DNA from: Cupriavidus necator N-1
GTDB taxonomy: Bacteria > Pseudomonadota > Gammaproteobacteria > Burkholderiales > Burkholderiaceae
Reading direction: 5' to 3'
Length of the DNA stretch: 64,000 bases
Assembly: GCF_000219215.1 (NCBI RefSeq)
Contig: NC_015726.1
Location: forward strand, 1,922,001 to 1,986,000
Shown here: piece after piece, positions 10,366-19,970 of the stretch
Layout: each line of letters starts with the position of its first letter
Numbering within the stretch: the first letter of the stretch is position 1
Position numbers and translations under genes: made by a program
The notes under the pieces: model-generated
Seen by the model: the letters and a program-made list of their open reading frames with translations, nothing else
Database searches by the model: none
What the model was told of the DNA's origin: nothing

Positions 10366-11544
10366 ATGCAACAAGCCGTCATCGTCGACGCCATCCGCAG
10401 CCCGATGGGCCGCTCCAAGCCAGGCTCGGCCTTCACCGAACTCCATGCCACCGAGTTGCTGGCGCAGGTGCTCAAGGGCCTGGTCGAGCGCAACAAACTG
10501 GACCCGGGTTTGGTCGACGACGTCATCACCGGCTGCGTGACCCAGGCGGGCGAACAATCCGCCGGCCCGGGCCGGGTGGCGTGGCTGGCGGCAGGCTTTC
10601 CTGACCACGTGCCGGCCACCACCATCGACCGCAAGTGCGGCTCCAGCCAGCAGGCGGTGCATTTCGCCGCGCAGGGCATCATGGCCGGCGCCTATGACAT
10701 CGTCATCGCCTGCGGTATCGAGTCGATGAGCCGCGTGCCAATGGGCTCGGCCCGCATTGGGCAGAACCCGTACGGCCCGTCGATGGAAGCGCGCTATGCG
10801 CCGGGGCTGGTCTCGCAGGGCGTCGCGGCCGAGTTGGTGGCCGCCAAGTACGAACTGTCGCGCCACGACATGGACAGCTACTCGGCCCGCTCGCACGAGC
10901 TGGCCGCAGCCGCGCGCGAAAGCGGCGCCTTCCGCCGCGAGATCCTGGGCATCAGCACGCCCAACGGGCTGGTCGAGCAGGATGAAACCATCCGCTCGGG
11001 CACCTCGGTGGAGAAACTGGGCACGCTGCAGGCCTCGTTCCGCAACGACGAACTCAGCGTGCGCTTCCCGCAAATCGGCTGGAACGTGACCGCGGGCAAT
11101 GCCTCGCAGATCAGTGACGGCGCCTCCGCCATGCTGCTGATGAGCGAGTCGATGGCGCAGCGCCTGGGCCTGAAGCCGCGTGCGCGCTTTGTCGCTTTCG
11201 ACGTGTGCGGCGACGATCCGGTCATGATGCTGACCGCCCCGATCCCCGCCAGCCAGCGCGCGATCAAGAAGAGCGGCCTGAAGCTCGACCAGATCGACCA
11301 CTACGAGATCAACGAAGCCTTTGCCTGCGTGCCGCTGGCCTGGCAGCGCGCGCTCGGCGCCGACCCGGCACGCCTGAACCCGCGCGGCGGCGCCATTGCG
11401 CTGGGCCATCCGCTGGGTGCCTCCGGCGTGCGGCTGATGACCACCATGCTGCATGCACTGGAAGACAGCGGCCAGCGCTATGGCCTGCAGTCGATGTGCG
11501 AGGCCGGCGGCATGGCCAACGCCACCATCATCGAGCGCCTGTAA
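10366..11544 (+). CDS. Thiolase family acetyl-CoA C-acyltransferase
   Basis: A 392-residue thiolase. The acyl-accepting cysteine is C91 in DRKCGSSQQAVHF, the active-site histidine is H348 in GHPLGASG and the second cysteine is C378 in MCEAGG. All three catalytic residues are present. The start follows CAGGAG. It is the first gene of a rightward set (thiolase, SDR, hydratase, Bug receptor) facing the IclR regulator. Together these give three beta-oxidation-type steps plus a solute receptor, which suggests catabolism of an imported acid through CoA esters. The specific substrate is not deducible. Confidence 0.88.
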   Translation: MQQAVIVDAIRSPMGRSKPGSAFTELHATELLAQVLKGLVERNKLDPGLVDDVITGCVTQAGEQSAGPGRVAWLAAGFPDHVPATTIDRKCGSSQQAVHFAAQGIMAGAYDIVIACGIESMSRVPMGSARIGQNPYGPSMEARYAPGLVSQGVAAELVAAKYELSRHDMDSYSARSHELAAAARESGAFRREILGISTPNGLVEQDETIRSGTSVEKLGTLQASFRNDELSVRFPQIGWNVTAGNASQISDGASAMLLMSESMAQRLGLKPRARFVAFDVCGDDPVMMLTAPIPASQRAIKKSGLKLDQIDHYEINEAFACVPLAWQRALGADPARLNPRGGAIALGHPLGASGVRLMTTMLHALEDSGQRYGLQSMCEAGGMANATIIERL

Positions 11545-11589
11545 GCGGCGCCTCCTACCGAACAACGTATCCAGTCAAGGAGACAAAGC

Positions 11590-12354
11590 ATGAAACTGAC
11601 CAATATGTCCGCCGTCGTGACCGGCGGCGCTTCCGGCCTGGGCCTGGCCTGCGTGCGGCGCCTGGTGGAACGCGGCGTCGACGTCGTGATCGCCGACCTG
11701 TCGGAAGAGCGCGGCAATGCCGCCGTCGACGAGTTCGGCGGCAAGGTCCGCTTCCTCAAGGCCGACGTGACCGACACCGACCAGATGAACGCCGTCTATG
11801 ACGCCGCCGAAGCCATTGCCCCGCTGCGCGCGCTGATCCATTGCGCCGGCCTGGGCGGCCCGGTGCGCGTGGTCGAGAAGGACGGCTCGCCGGGGTCGCT
11901 GGAAAAATATGAGTCGATCGTGCGCATCAACCTGATCGGCACCTTCAACGCGCTGCGCCTGGGTGCCGCGCGCATGGCTAAGAACGAACTGATCGACGGT
12001 GAGCGCGGCGCGTGCGTACTGACCGCGTCTGTGGCCGCCTACGAAGGCCAGATCGGCCAGATCCCTTATGCATCGGCCAAGGCCGGTATCGTCGGCATGA
12101 CCCTGGTGGCTGCACGCGACCTGGCACAGCGCGCGATACGCGTTTGCACCATCGCCCCGGGGCTGTTCGACACCCCGCTGCTGGCCAAGCTGCCGGAGAA
12201 CGTGCGCGCCTCGCTCGGCGCCATGGTGCCGCATCCGCCCCGCCTGGGCGCACCGGATGAATACGCGTCCACCGCGCTGCACATCCTGGAGAACCCCATG
12301 CTCAACGGCGAAACCATCCGCCTGGACGGCGCCATCCGCATGGCACCGCGCTGA
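11590..12354 (+). CDS. SDR-family 3-hydroxyacyl-CoA dehydrogenase-like enzyme
   Basis: A 254-residue short-chain dehydrogenase. The cofactor motif TGGASGLG is at 11-18, NCAG-type HCAG near 84, and the catalytic S147, Y160 and K164 (YASAK) are present. The C-terminal GLFDTPLLAKLP and RLGAPDEYA segments resemble the type-2 (HSD17B10-like) 3-hydroxyacyl-CoA dehydrogenases. It starts 45 bases after the thiolase gene with an AAGGAG box, and supplies the step between hydratase and thiolase in a beta-oxidation cycle. NAD preference is inferred from D36 following the second strand. Confidence 0.82.
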   Translation: MKLTNMSAVVTGGASGLGLACVRRLVERGVDVVIADLSEERGNAAVDEFGGKVRFLKADVTDTDQMNAVYDAAEAIAPLRALIHCAGLGGPVRVVEKDGSPGSLEKYESIVRINLIGTFNALRLGAARMAKNELIDGERGACVLTASVAAYEGQIGQIPYASAKAGIVGMTLVAARDLAQRAIRVCTIAPGLFDTPLLAKLPENVRASLGAMVPHPPRLGAPDEYASTALHILENPMLNGETIRLDGAIRMAPR

Positions 12355-12396
12355 GCCGTGCGCTGCACCGATACCGACTTCTGACAAGGAAACCGC

Positions 12397-13161
12397 ATGA
12401 ACGACACGCTGCAACTGGAAACCCGCGGCAATACGCTGCTGATCACCATGAACCGGCCCCAGGCGAAAAATGCCATGGACTTTGAGACCGCGACCGCGCT
12501 GGCTGCCGCCATCGACCAGCTGGAAAGCCGCGACGACCTGAGCGTGGCCATCCTGACCGGCGCGGGCGGCACCTTCTGCTCGGGCATGGACCTGAAGGGC
12601 TTCCTGGAAGGCAAGCGCCCCAGCCTGCCTGGCCGCGGCTTTGGCGGGCTGACCGAGAAGCCGCCGCGCAAGGTGCTGATCGCCGCGGTGGAAGGCTATG
12701 CGCTGGCCGGCGGCTTCGAGCTGGCGCTGGCGTGCGACCTGATCGTGTCGTCGAAGGCGGCCAAGTTCGGCCTGCCTGAAGTCAAGCGGGGGCTGGTGGC
12801 CGGCGCCGGCGGCCTGATGCGCCTGCCGCGCCGCGTGCCGTACCACATCGCCATGGAATACGCGCTGACCGGCAATATGCTGGGCGCCGAGCAGGCTCAC
12901 GCCTATGGGCTGATCAACCGCCTGACCGAAGCGGGCCAGGCGCTGGCAGGCGCGCTGGCGCTGGCCGACGAGATCGGCGCCAACGGCCCGCTGGCGGTTG
13001 CGGTCAGCAAGCAGATCGTGGCCGAGTCCGCCGACTGGAGCGCCGAGGAGATGTTCGAGCGCCAGCGCCCGCTGCTGGCGCCGGTGTTCACCTCGGCCGA
13101 TGCCCGCGAGGGTGCCGCCGCATTCGCCGAGAAGCGCAAGCCGGTGTGGACGGGCAAGTGA
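12397..13161 (+). CDS. Enoyl-CoA hydratase
   Basis: A 254-residue crotonase. The oxyanion-hole motif is TFCSGMDLKGF (about 59-69). Both classical catalytic glutamates are present: E108 in AGGFELALACD and E128 in FGLPEVKRG, exactly 20 apart as in the rat enzyme. It is therefore a better candidate for true hydratase activity than the crotonase at 8505. An AAGGAAA box precedes the start, 42 bases after the SDR stop, consistent with one transcript. Confidence 0.87.
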   Translation: MNDTLQLETRGNTLLITMNRPQAKNAMDFETATALAAAIDQLESRDDLSVAILTGAGGTFCSGMDLKGFLEGKRPSLPGRGFGGLTEKPPRKVLIAAVEGYALAGGFELALACDLIVSSKAAKFGLPEVKRGLVAGAGGLMRLPRRVPYHIAMEYALTGNMLGAEQAHAYGLINRLTEAGQALAGALALADEIGANGPLAVAVSKQIVAESADWSAEEMFERQRPLLAPVFTSADAREGAAAFAEKRKPVWTGK

Positions 13162-13217
13162 TGGCGCACGCCAGGCGGAGGGCATCGATGTCATCCGTCC
13201 TGCGCTAGTGGACTACA

Positions 13218-13244
13218 GAACGGCCGGCCGCAAGCCGGCCGTTC
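13218..13244. other. Intercistronic GC-rich hairpin
   Basis: GAACGGCCGGC and GCCGGCCGTTC form a perfect 11-base-pair stem around a five-base loop (CGCAA). It sits between the hydratase and Bug receptor genes and has no T-run, so mRNA stabilisation or processing is more likely than termination. Confidence 0.55.
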
Positions 13245-13287
13245 GCACATTCCAAGCAGCACGCAGACCAGAACATGGAGGAGACCC

Positions 13288-14280
13288 ATGAAACACAAGC
13301 TGCCAGAATCGCTGTTCAACACGTCCGCGGCCCTGCTGCTGGCAACCGCCGCCGCCATGCTGCCGCTGGCGGCCAGCGCCGCGGCCTGGCCTGAGCGCCC
13401 CATCACCATCATCGTGCCCGGCGCGCCGGGGGGCACCACCGATATTCCGACACGGCTGGTGGCGCAGAAGCTGTCGGCCATCCTGGGCCAGCCGGTGGTG
13501 GTCGACAACAAGCCCGGCAGCGGCGGCATCATCGGCACGCAGGCCTTCATGCGCGCGGCGCCGGACGGCTACACGCTGCTGGTCGGCAATACCGGCTCGC
13601 ACGCGATCAACTACAGCGCCTACAAGCAGTTGTCCTACCAGCCGCAGGACTTCCTGCCGCTGACGGACCTGATCTCGTTTGCCAACGTGCTGGTGGTCGG
13701 CGCGCAGTCGCCGGTACGCAGCGTGGCCGAGCTGATGGCGCAACTCAAGCAGTCCCCGGGCAAATATTCCTATGCTTCGGCCGGCATCGGGCAGACCACG
13801 CACCTGACGGCGGAGCTATTCCGGCTGCGCACGGGCACCGAAGTGATTCACGTGCCGTACAAGGGGTCGACACCAGCCACGACCTCCGTGCTGGCGGGCG
13901 AAACCACCTTCATGTTCGACAACCTGACGCAGGCGCTGCCGCAAATCCGCGCCGGCAAGCTGCGCGCGCTTGCGGTGACCAGCGCCGAGCGCCTGCCGGC
14001 CCTGCCGGACGTGCCGACGATGGCGCAGGCCGGCGTGAAGGATTTCGTGGTAATGGGCTGGCTGGGCTTCTTTGCGCCGGCCAAGACCCCGCCGGCCATT
14101 GCCGCCACCCTGCAGGAAGCGCTGGGCAAGGCCATGCGCGACCCCGAGGTGGTGGCCAGGTTCCGCGACATGGGCGGCATTCCGGGCGGCGAACCGCAGC
14201 CGAAGTTCGCCGCGCTGGTCAGCGGCGACATCAAGCGCTGGGGCGAGACCATCCGGGCATCCAAGGTCAGCCTGGACTAG
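13288..14280 (+). CDS. Bug/TctC-type periplasmic solute-binding protein
   Basis: A 330-residue extracytoplasmic receptor of the tripartite tricarboxylate transporter family. A signal peptide ends near residue 31 (LPLAASAAA). The mature protein shows PITIIVPGAPGGTTDIPTR, a PGSGG loop and HVPYKGS, all family marks. A GGAGGAG box precedes the start. No TctA or TctB membrane genes lie nearby, which is usual for the many orphan Bug receptors of this group. Its place at the end of the thiolase cluster suggests it binds the acid degraded by that pathway. Confidence 0.87.
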   Translation: MKHKLPESLFNTSAALLLATAAAMLPLAASAAAWPERPITIIVPGAPGGTTDIPTRLVAQKLSAILGQPVVVDNKPGSGGIIGTQAFMRAAPDGYTLLVGNTGSHAINYSAYKQLSYQPQDFLPLTDLISFANVLVVGAQSPVRSVAELMAQLKQSPGKYSYASAGIGQTTHLTAELFRLRTGTEVIHVPYKGSTPATTSVLAGETTFMFDNLTQALPQIRAGKLRALAVTSAERLPALPDVPTMAQAGVKDFVVMGWLGFFAPAKTPPAIAATLQEALGKAMRDPEVVARFRDMGGIPGGEPQPKFAALVSGDIKRWGETIRASKVSLD

Positions 14281-14461
14281 CCAGGCGCGGGGCCGCCTTT
14301 GGCAAAGCGGAAGGCGGACCCGCCCAAAGCCAAATTGACACGGTGGGACCTGGGGCATACCCTCGCCCTACCCTGCGGTATATTCAGCGCACGCTTAAAT
14401 GTAAAGACATGGAAAGCGCCCCGGGCGCTCACAACGATAACGACAACGACGAGACCACACC

Positions 14462-15706
14462 GTGCCCACCCCCACCGCGCCTTCCCGCTACGAAGCCCTG
14501 CGCCCGGCCTTGCCGATCCTGATCGGCGCCTCCTTGATGCTCAGCCTGGCCATGGGCCTGCGCCAGAGCCTTGGCATCTTCATGCCGCCGCTGACGCGGG
14601 ACCTCGGCATCTCGGTATCGGATTTCACCTTCGCCATCGCGGTACAGAACCTGGCGTGGGGCCTGCTGCAGCCGCTGGCCGGGGCCTGGGCCACGCGGAT
14701 CGGCTTCCGGCCGCTGATGCTGGCCGGCTCGCTGCTCTATGTGACCGGACTGGTGCTGCTGGCGACCGCGCACAGCATGGTCGGCGTCACGCTGGGCGCG
14801 GGCGTGGCCATTGGCGCATCGATGGCCTGCACCGGCAGCGCCCTGGCGATGGCGGTGGCGGCGCGGCCGGTGTCGGCGGCGCTGCGCAGCACGGTGCTGG
14901 GGCTGGTGTCTGGCGCGGGCTCGCTGGGTGCGCTGCTGGCGGCGCCGATCGGGCAGATGGTGACGCAGGCCTACGGCTGGCGCACCGGGCTGGCAGCGTT
15001 CGTGCTGCTGGCGCTGGTGATGCTGCCCGCGGCGTGGTTTGCCGGGCGCGTGGACCGGCTGCCGCTGGTGTCGCCCGCAGGGCGCGGCCAGGACAGCGCG
15101 CGTGAAGCGCTGGGCACCGCGCTGCGGCATGCGCCGTTCGTGGTGATGGCGCTGGCGTATTTCGTCTGCGGCATGCAACTGGTGTTCCTGACCACGCACC
15201 TGCCATCGTATCTGGACGTATGCGGCATGGACCCAATGCTCAGCGCGCAGGCGTTGGGCGTGATCGGCGGCTTCAACGTGCTGGGCAGCATCTTCTTCGG
15301 CTGGGCCGGCGGCCGCTTCAACAAGCTGATGCTGCTGGGCGGCATCTATACGATTCGCTCGCTGGCGCTGACCTGGTACTTCTCGTCGGCGCCCACGCCG
15401 CAAAGCACGCTGGTGTTCGCCGCGGTGATGGGCTTCCTGTGGCTGGGCGTGGCGCCGCTGGTATCGGGCTGGATCGCCGAGACCTTCGGCCTGCGCTGGC
15501 AGGCCATGCTGGGCGGCGTGGCGTTCTTCAGCCACCAGATCGGCAGCTTTCTCGGCGCCTTCGGCGGTGGGCTGGTCTACGACGCGCTGGGTTCCTACAC
15601 CGTGGCGTGGCAGGTCGGCGTGACCCTGGGGCTGGCCGCGGGTCTGGCGCAAATTGCATTTGCCGTGGCCACGCGGCGGCAGCCGCCGCTGATGGCCACG
15701 TCCTGA
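14462..15706 (+). CDS. Major facilitator superfamily transporter
   Basis: A 414-residue inner-membrane carrier with about twelve hydrophobic segments. The N-terminal block SLAMGLRQSLGIFMPPLTRDLG and the cytoplasmic-loop segment ATRIGFRPLML fit the monocarboxylate or oxalate/formate type of MFS carrier. The start is a GTG at 14462. It follows the Bug receptor gene by 181 bases and is closed by a good terminator at 15809-15830. Substrate unknown. Confidence 0.8.
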   Translation: MPTPTAPSRYEALRPALPILIGASLMLSLAMGLRQSLGIFMPPLTRDLGISVSDFTFAIAVQNLAWGLLQPLAGAWATRIGFRPLMLAGSLLYVTGLVLLATAHSMVGVTLGAGVAIGASMACTGSALAMAVAARPVSAALRSTVLGLVSGAGSLGALLAAPIGQMVTQAYGWRTGLAAFVLLALVMLPAAWFAGRVDRLPLVSPAGRGQDSAREALGTALRHAPFVVMALAYFVCGMQLVFLTTHLPSYLDVCGMDPMLSAQALGVIGGFNVLGSIFFGWAGGRFNKLMLLGGIYTIRSLALTWYFSSAPTPQSTLVFAAVMGFLWLGVAPLVSGWIAETFGLRWQAMLGGVAFFSHQIGSFLGAFGGGLVYDALGSYTVAWQVGVTLGLAAGLAQIAFAVATRRQPPLMATS

Positions 15707-15769
15707 AACACTGTGCCGGGCCGCCCCGAACGGGGGATGCGGAGGGCGCGCTTAGCACCTAGCATGGAT

Positions 15770-15798
15770 CCTGAGTGGTCCGGTCTTGGATCCTCAGG
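15770..15798. other. Inverted repeat with duplicated GGATCC
   Basis: CCTGAG at 15770-15775 and CTCAGG at 15793-15798 are inverted copies. Both arms belong to the near-duplicates GGATCCTGAG and GGATCCTCAG. The repeat lies just before the MFS terminator and upstream of purT, and could form an alternative stem with it. Function is unknown. Confidence 0.3.
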
Positions 15799-15808
15799 CC
15801 TTTTCAAG

Positions 15809-15830
15809 CCCGCCCCGCGCGGGTCTTTTT
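15809..15830 (+). terminator. Rho-independent terminator after the MFS gene
   Basis: CCCGC, a five-base loop and GCGGG are followed at once by TCTTTTT. It lies about 100 bases after the MFS stop and about 135 bases before purT, so it separates the two transcripts. Confidence 0.75.
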
Positions 15831-15965
15831 ATGGTGCTTCGCTGAATTGGGTGGCACGCGCGCCAAGCCCTTCCCCGGCCCATACCAATATGCGCCCTCC
15901 GCCGGCGCCACAGACAGCCCCCAACACGTACAATCTCGGCTTTCCTTCCCGTCCCACCCGCTGCC

Positions 15966-17171
15966 ATGACCACCCTCGGAACGCCTCTCTCCCCCTCTGC
16001 CACCAAAGTGATGCTGCTCGGCTCCGGCGAGCTGGGCAAGGAAGTGCTGATTGCACTGCAGCGCCTGGGTGTGGAAACCATCGCCGTCGACCGCTATGAC
16101 AATGCACCCGGCCAGCAGGTAGCCCACCACGCGCGCACCATCGCCATGAGCGACCCGGACCAGCTCAAGGCGCTGATCGAGGCGGAAAAGCCGCACCTGG
16201 TCGTGCCCGAGATCGAGGCCATCGCCACGCCCATGCTCGAAACCTTGGAAGCCGCCGGCACCGTGCGCGTGATCCCTACCGCCCGCGCCGCGCGCCTGAC
16301 CATGGACCGCGAAGGCATCCGCCGCCTGGCCGCCGAATCGCTCGGCCTGCCGACCAGCCCGTACAAGTTCTGCGATTCGCTGGATGAACTGCAGGCTGCC
16401 ATCGACGGCGGCATCGGCTACCCGTGCGTGGTCAAGCCGGTGATGAGCAGCTCCGGCAAGGGCCAGAGCAAGATCGACGGTCCCGATGGCGTCAAGGCGG
16501 CCTGGGACTACGCCATGGCCGGCGGCCGCGTCAGCCACGGCCGCGTGATCGTGGAAGGCTTTATCGATTTCGACTACGAGATCACGCTGCTGACCGTGCG
16601 CGCCATGGGCGCCAGCGGCCAGGTGGAAACGCAGTTCTGCGCCCCGATTGGCCACGTCCAGGTCAGCGGCGACTACGTCGAGAGCTGGCAGCCGCAGCCG
16701 ATGCACCCCGCCGCGCTGGAAACCGCCCAGCGCATTGCGCAGGCGGTCACGGCAGACTTGGGCGGCATGGGCCTGTTCGGCGTGGAGCTGTTCGTCAAGG
16801 GTGAGCAGGTCTGGTTCAGCGAGGTCAGCCCGCGTCCGCACGACACCGGCATGGTCACCATGGCCACGCAATGGCAGAACGAGTTCGAACTGCATGCCCG
16901 CGCCATCCTGGGCCTGCCGGTCGACACCACGCTGCGCAGCCCCGGCGCCAGCGCCGTGATCTACGGCGGCGTGGATGCCCAGGGGGTGGTCTTCGATGGC
17001 GTGGACCAGGCACTAAGCGTGCCTCAGACCGAGGTGCGCCTGTTCGGCAAGCCCGAGAGCTTCATCAAGCGCCGCATGGGTGTGGCGCTGGCCTACGCGG
17101 ACGATGTCGACACCGCCCGCACCCGCGCCAAGGAAGCCGCCAGCCGCGTGCGTCCGCGCGCGGTCGGCTGA
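15966..17171 (+). CDS. purT: Formate-dependent phosphoribosylglycinamide formyltransferase (GAR transformylase 2)
   Basis: A 401-residue cytoplasmic enzyme of purine synthesis that uses formate and ATP to formylate GAR. It is an ATP-grasp protein. The N-terminal [13 protein letters not shown] and [15 protein letters not shown] segments bind nucleotide, [12 protein letters not shown] is the ATP-grasp loop, and [13 protein letters not shown] is a strongly conserved PurT block. Length is that of the E. coli enzyme. It appears to be a single-gene unit. Confidence 0.95.
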   Translation: MTTLGTPLSPSATKVMLLGSGELGKEVLIALQRLGVETIAVDRYDNAPGQQVAHHARTIAMSDPDQLKALIEAEKPHLVVPEIEAIATPMLETLEAAGTVRVIPTARAARLTMDREGIRRLAAESLGLPTSPYKFCDSLDELQAAIDGGIGYPCVVKPVMSSSGKGQSKIDGPDGVKAAWDYAMAGGRVSHGRVIVEGFIDFDYEITLLTVRAMGASGQVETQFCAPIGHVQVSGDYVESWQPQPMHPAALETAQRIAQAVTADLGGMGLFGVELFVKGEQVWFSEVSPRPHDTGMVTMATQWQNEFELHARAILGLPVDTTLRSPGASAVIYGGVDAQGVVFDGVDQALSVPQTEVRLFGKPESFIKRRMGVALAYADDVDTARTRAKEAASRVRPRAVG

Positions 17172-17185
17172 GCGTCAGGCGCAGC

Positions 17186-18517
17186 TCAGATCGGATGGCT
17201 GCCCGCGGCGGCGCCGTGGGCAGGGGCATGATGGACGGTGGCCTGTGCCGCCGCCACCTGCGCCGCGGCCAGCACCGGCGAGATGCGCACGCCGGTCAGA
17301 TCCGCGCCTGACGGCGCCTGGTACAGGCGCAGGCCCAGCTCGGGCAGGATCGCCAGCAGGTGGTCGAAGACATCGCCCTGGATGCGCTCATAGTCCATCC
17401 ACGCAGTCAACGCGGTAAAGCAGTAGATCTCCACCGGGATGCCCTGCGAATCGGGCTCCATCATGCGCACGTTCAGCAGCAGGTCGTGGTGGATCTCCGG
17501 GTGCGCCTTCAGGTAGGCAATGCCGTAGGCGCGGAAGGTGCCGACATTGGTCAGCCGGCGCCGGTTGACCGGGTCATTGCCGGCGGCAATCAGCAGGCGG
17601 TTGGCCTCGTCGACCTCGGCCTGCTTCTCCTCCAGGTAGTCGTGCAGCAGCCGGAAGCGCATCAGCGCCTGCACTTCCCGGTCCTCCAGAAAGCGCACGC
17701 TGCCCGCATCCAGCCGCAACGTGCGCTTGATGCGCCGCGCGCCGGATTCGAACATCTGCCGGTAGTTGCGGTAGCTCTCGGAGAACAGCTTGTAGGTCGG
17801 CACCGTGGTCACGGTGTTGTCCCAGTTCTGCACCTTGACCGTATGCAGGGCGATGTCCTTGACGTAGCCGTCGGCATTGCACTGGGGCATCTCGATCCAG
17901 TCGCCGATGCGCAGCATGTCGTTCGAGGTCAGCTGGGTACTGGCCACCAGCGACAACAGCGTGTCCTTGAACACCAGCAGCAGCACCGCCGACAGCGCAC
18001 CCAGGCCGGACAGCATCCACAGCGGCGAGCGGTTGATCAGGATCGACAGCACCAGCACCGAGCACACCAGCCCCAGCCCGAGCCGCCCCACCTGGATATA
18101 GCCCTTGATCGAGCGCGTCTGTGCCTCGCGGCTGCTGGCGTATACGTCCTGCCAGGCGCTCAGCACGCCGCCTAGCATCAGGAAAAAGCAGATCCACAGG
18201 CCGGCATGGGCCAGGCGCTCGATGGCCAGCGCATAGCGGCCCATGTGCGGCACTTCGCCAATGCCGACGGTGATCACCGCGAACCCGACCGCATAGCCGA
18301 AGCGCCGATAGGCACGATAACGCGTCAGCGCCTTGCTCCAGGGGGCCTTGCCCCATACCGTCAGCAAGCGATGGGCGATACGCGACATCACGTGGCCGAA
18401 CAGCCACTGAGCCACCACGGCGATCAGCACCAGCACCAGCAGGTACGAGGCAATCTGGGCCCATGGATGGGCTGGAATACGTTGCTGGAACAGCGCCAGC
18501 AGGACATCGAAACTCAT
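17186..18517 (-). CDS. MscS-family mechanosensitive channel (YbdG-like)
   Basis: A 443-residue inner-membrane protein with about five transmembrane segments in the first 190 residues, then the MscS pore and beta domain. The stretch NWDNTVTTVPTYKLF followed by RNYRQMFESGARRIKR matches the YbdG type more than MscS itself. It would gate under membrane tension in hypo-osmotic shock. It converges with purT, with 14 bases between the stops. The final 20 residues are Ala/His-rich and poorly conserved. Confidence 0.83.
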   Translation of the reverse strand: MSFDVLLALFQQRIPAHPWAQIASYLLVLVLIAVVAQWLFGHVMSRIAHRLLTVWGKAPWSKALTRYRAYRRFGYAVGFAVITVGIGEVPHMGRYALAIERLAHAGLWICFFLMLGGVLSAWQDVYASSREAQTRSIKGYIQVGRLGLGLVCSVLVLSILINRSPLWMLSGLGALSAVLLLVFKDTLLSLVASTQLTSNDMLRIGDWIEMPQCNADGYVKDIALHTVKVQNWDNTVTTVPTYKLFSESYRNYRQMFESGARRIKRTLRLDAGSVRFLEDREVQALMRFRLLHDYLEEKQAEVDEANRLLIAAGNDPVNRRRLTNVGTFRAYGIAYLKAHPEIHHDLLLNVRMMEPDSQGIPVEIYCFTALTAWMDYERIQGDVFDHLLAILPELGLRLYQAPSGADLTGVRISPVLAAAQVAAAQATVHHAPAHGAAAGSHPI

Positions 18518-18609
18518 GGAGGGGCGACTTTATAGCCAGTGGCTTGGCCAGATAGTGTACAGAACGTGTCCGCCACACCCCGAATCCGAAACGGATTCCC
18601 CCCAAGGTC

Positions 18610-18942
18610 CTACGCCGGCAGCAGCTTCAGCCCGCCAATCCCGACACAGATCAGCCCGATCAACACCAGCCGCATCGGCGCCGCGCTTTCGCCCAGGAAC
18701 AGGATGCCGATCACCGTCACCCCGATCGCCCCGATCCCGGTCCAGATTGCGTAAGCCGTCCCGACCGGCAAGTGCCGCAGCGCCGCGCTGAGCAGGAAGA
18801 TACTGGCCAGCGCCGCCCCGATGCCCAGTGCTGTCGGCCCGGGCCGCGTCCAGCCGTCGGTATGTTTGAGCGCCAGCGCCATCACGATCTCGATCAGGCC
18901 CGCCAGCACCAGCAGCATCCACGCCATTGCCATGTCTTTCAT
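18610..18942 (-). CDS. sugE: SMR-family guanidinium/quaternary-ammonium exporter (SugE/Gdx)
   Basis: A 110-residue protein with four transmembrane segments, the usual size of small multidrug resistance proteins. HLPVGTAYAIWTGIGAIG and FLGESAAPMRL match the SugE/Gdx subgroup, which exports guanidinium in exchange for protons, rather than EmrE. The membrane glutamate is in the first helix (GLIEIVMAL). Start 18942 (MKDMAMAW) is chosen; 18933 (MAMAW) is equally possible. It is divergent from a LysR regulator 103 bases away. Confidence 0.87.
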   Translation of the reverse strand: MKDMAMAWMLLVLAGLIEIVMALALKHTDGWTRPGPTALGIGAALASIFLLSAALRHLPVGTAYAIWTGIGAIGVTVIGILFLGESAAPMRLVLIGLICVGIGGLKLLPA

Positions 18943-19045
18943 CCAGGTGTGCCGCCCGGACACCCATTGCCGGGCACGCGACGCCACTGTAGGCTGTGCA
19001 GATCAGCACGAAAACTGGCGAATTCTGCAAAGGGGCTATGCAAAC

Positions 19046-19954
19046 ATGCAGGAAGCAGACTGGGACGACCTGAAGTATTTCCTTGCCGTGGGCCAGTCCG
19101 GCTCGCTCGCAGGCGCCGCGCGCGCCCTGCACGTCAACCATTCCACAGTCCTGCGCCGGCTGGCGCGGCTGGAAGAGACCCTGGGCACCCTGCTGTTCGA
19201 ACGCCATGCCACCGGCTACGCCATGACCGCCGCAGGCGAGGCCCTGGCGCACCGGCTGGCCGGCGTCGGCGAGCAGATCGATGCTGCCCAGCGCCAGCTG
19301 TCCGGCCTCGACAGCCAGCTGAGCGGGCCATTGCGCGTGACCACGACCGACACGCTGCTGGGTGGACTGCTGATGCCCTTGTTTGCAGAATTCCGGTCGA
19401 TGCACCCGCGCATCCAGCTGCAGATCGTCATCAACAACAGCTTCCTGAGCCTGAGCCGGCGCGAGGCCGATGTGGCGATCCGGCCGGCGAATGCGCCGCC
19501 GGAGTACCTGGTGGGCCGCCGTATCGGGCGGCTGCAGACGGCGCCGTATGCGGCACGGCGCTACCTGCAGCAACTCGGCCTGCCAACGGAAGCCGACCAT
19601 CCGCGGCTGGCGGACTGGTCGGCCTATGACTGGGTCGTGCCGGACGATGCGCTATCCCACCTTGCCCAGGCGCGCTGGATACGCGATAACGTGCCGGAAC
19701 CCCGCCGCGCCGTCAGTGCCGACAGCCTGGTGGCCATGGCGGATGCCGTACGGCACGGCATGGGCGCCGGCATGCTGCTGTGCCTGCTGGCCGGGGCTGA
19801 CCCAGACCTGGTGCGGCTGGCGCCAGTCGATGAAGCCATGGATACCGATTTGTGGGTGCTGACGCATCCGGATCTCAGGCACAGCGCGCGCGTGCGGGTG
19901 TTGGGCGATTTCCTGTATGAGCGGCTGAGACAAGGGGAATGGGTGGCGGGCTGA
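19046..19954 (+). CDS. LysR-family transcriptional regulator
   Basis: A 302-residue regulator. The helix-turn-helix (residues 3-62) reads DDLKYFLAVGQSGSLAGAAR with NHSTVLRRLARLEE, followed by a substrate domain with GPLRVTTTDTLL. Start 19046 gives the normal LysR length and has AGGGG upstream. It is divergent from sugE, so it may control it, though no link between this LysR subgroup and SugE is established. Confidence 0.87.
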   Translation: MQEADWDDLKYFLAVGQSGSLAGAARALHVNHSTVLRRLARLEETLGTLLFERHATGYAMTAAGEALAHRLAGVGEQIDAAQRQLSGLDSQLSGPLRVTTTDTLLGGLLMPLFAEFRSMHPRIQLQIVINNSFLSLSRREADVAIRPANAPPEYLVGRRIGRLQTAPYAARRYLQQLGLPTEADHPRLADWSAYDWVVPDDALSHLAQARWIRDNVPEPRRAVSADSLVAMADAVRHGMGAGMLLCLLAGADPDLVRLAPVDEAMDTDLWVLTHPDLRHSARVRVLGDFLYERLRQGEWVAG

Positions 19955-19970
19955 AGACTTGCCCCCCGGT

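Noticed and set aside
18943..19045. Guanidine riboswitch ahead of sugE
   Set aside because: The gap to the divergent LysR gene is 103 bases and contains no recognisable ykkC or mini-ykkC stem pattern.
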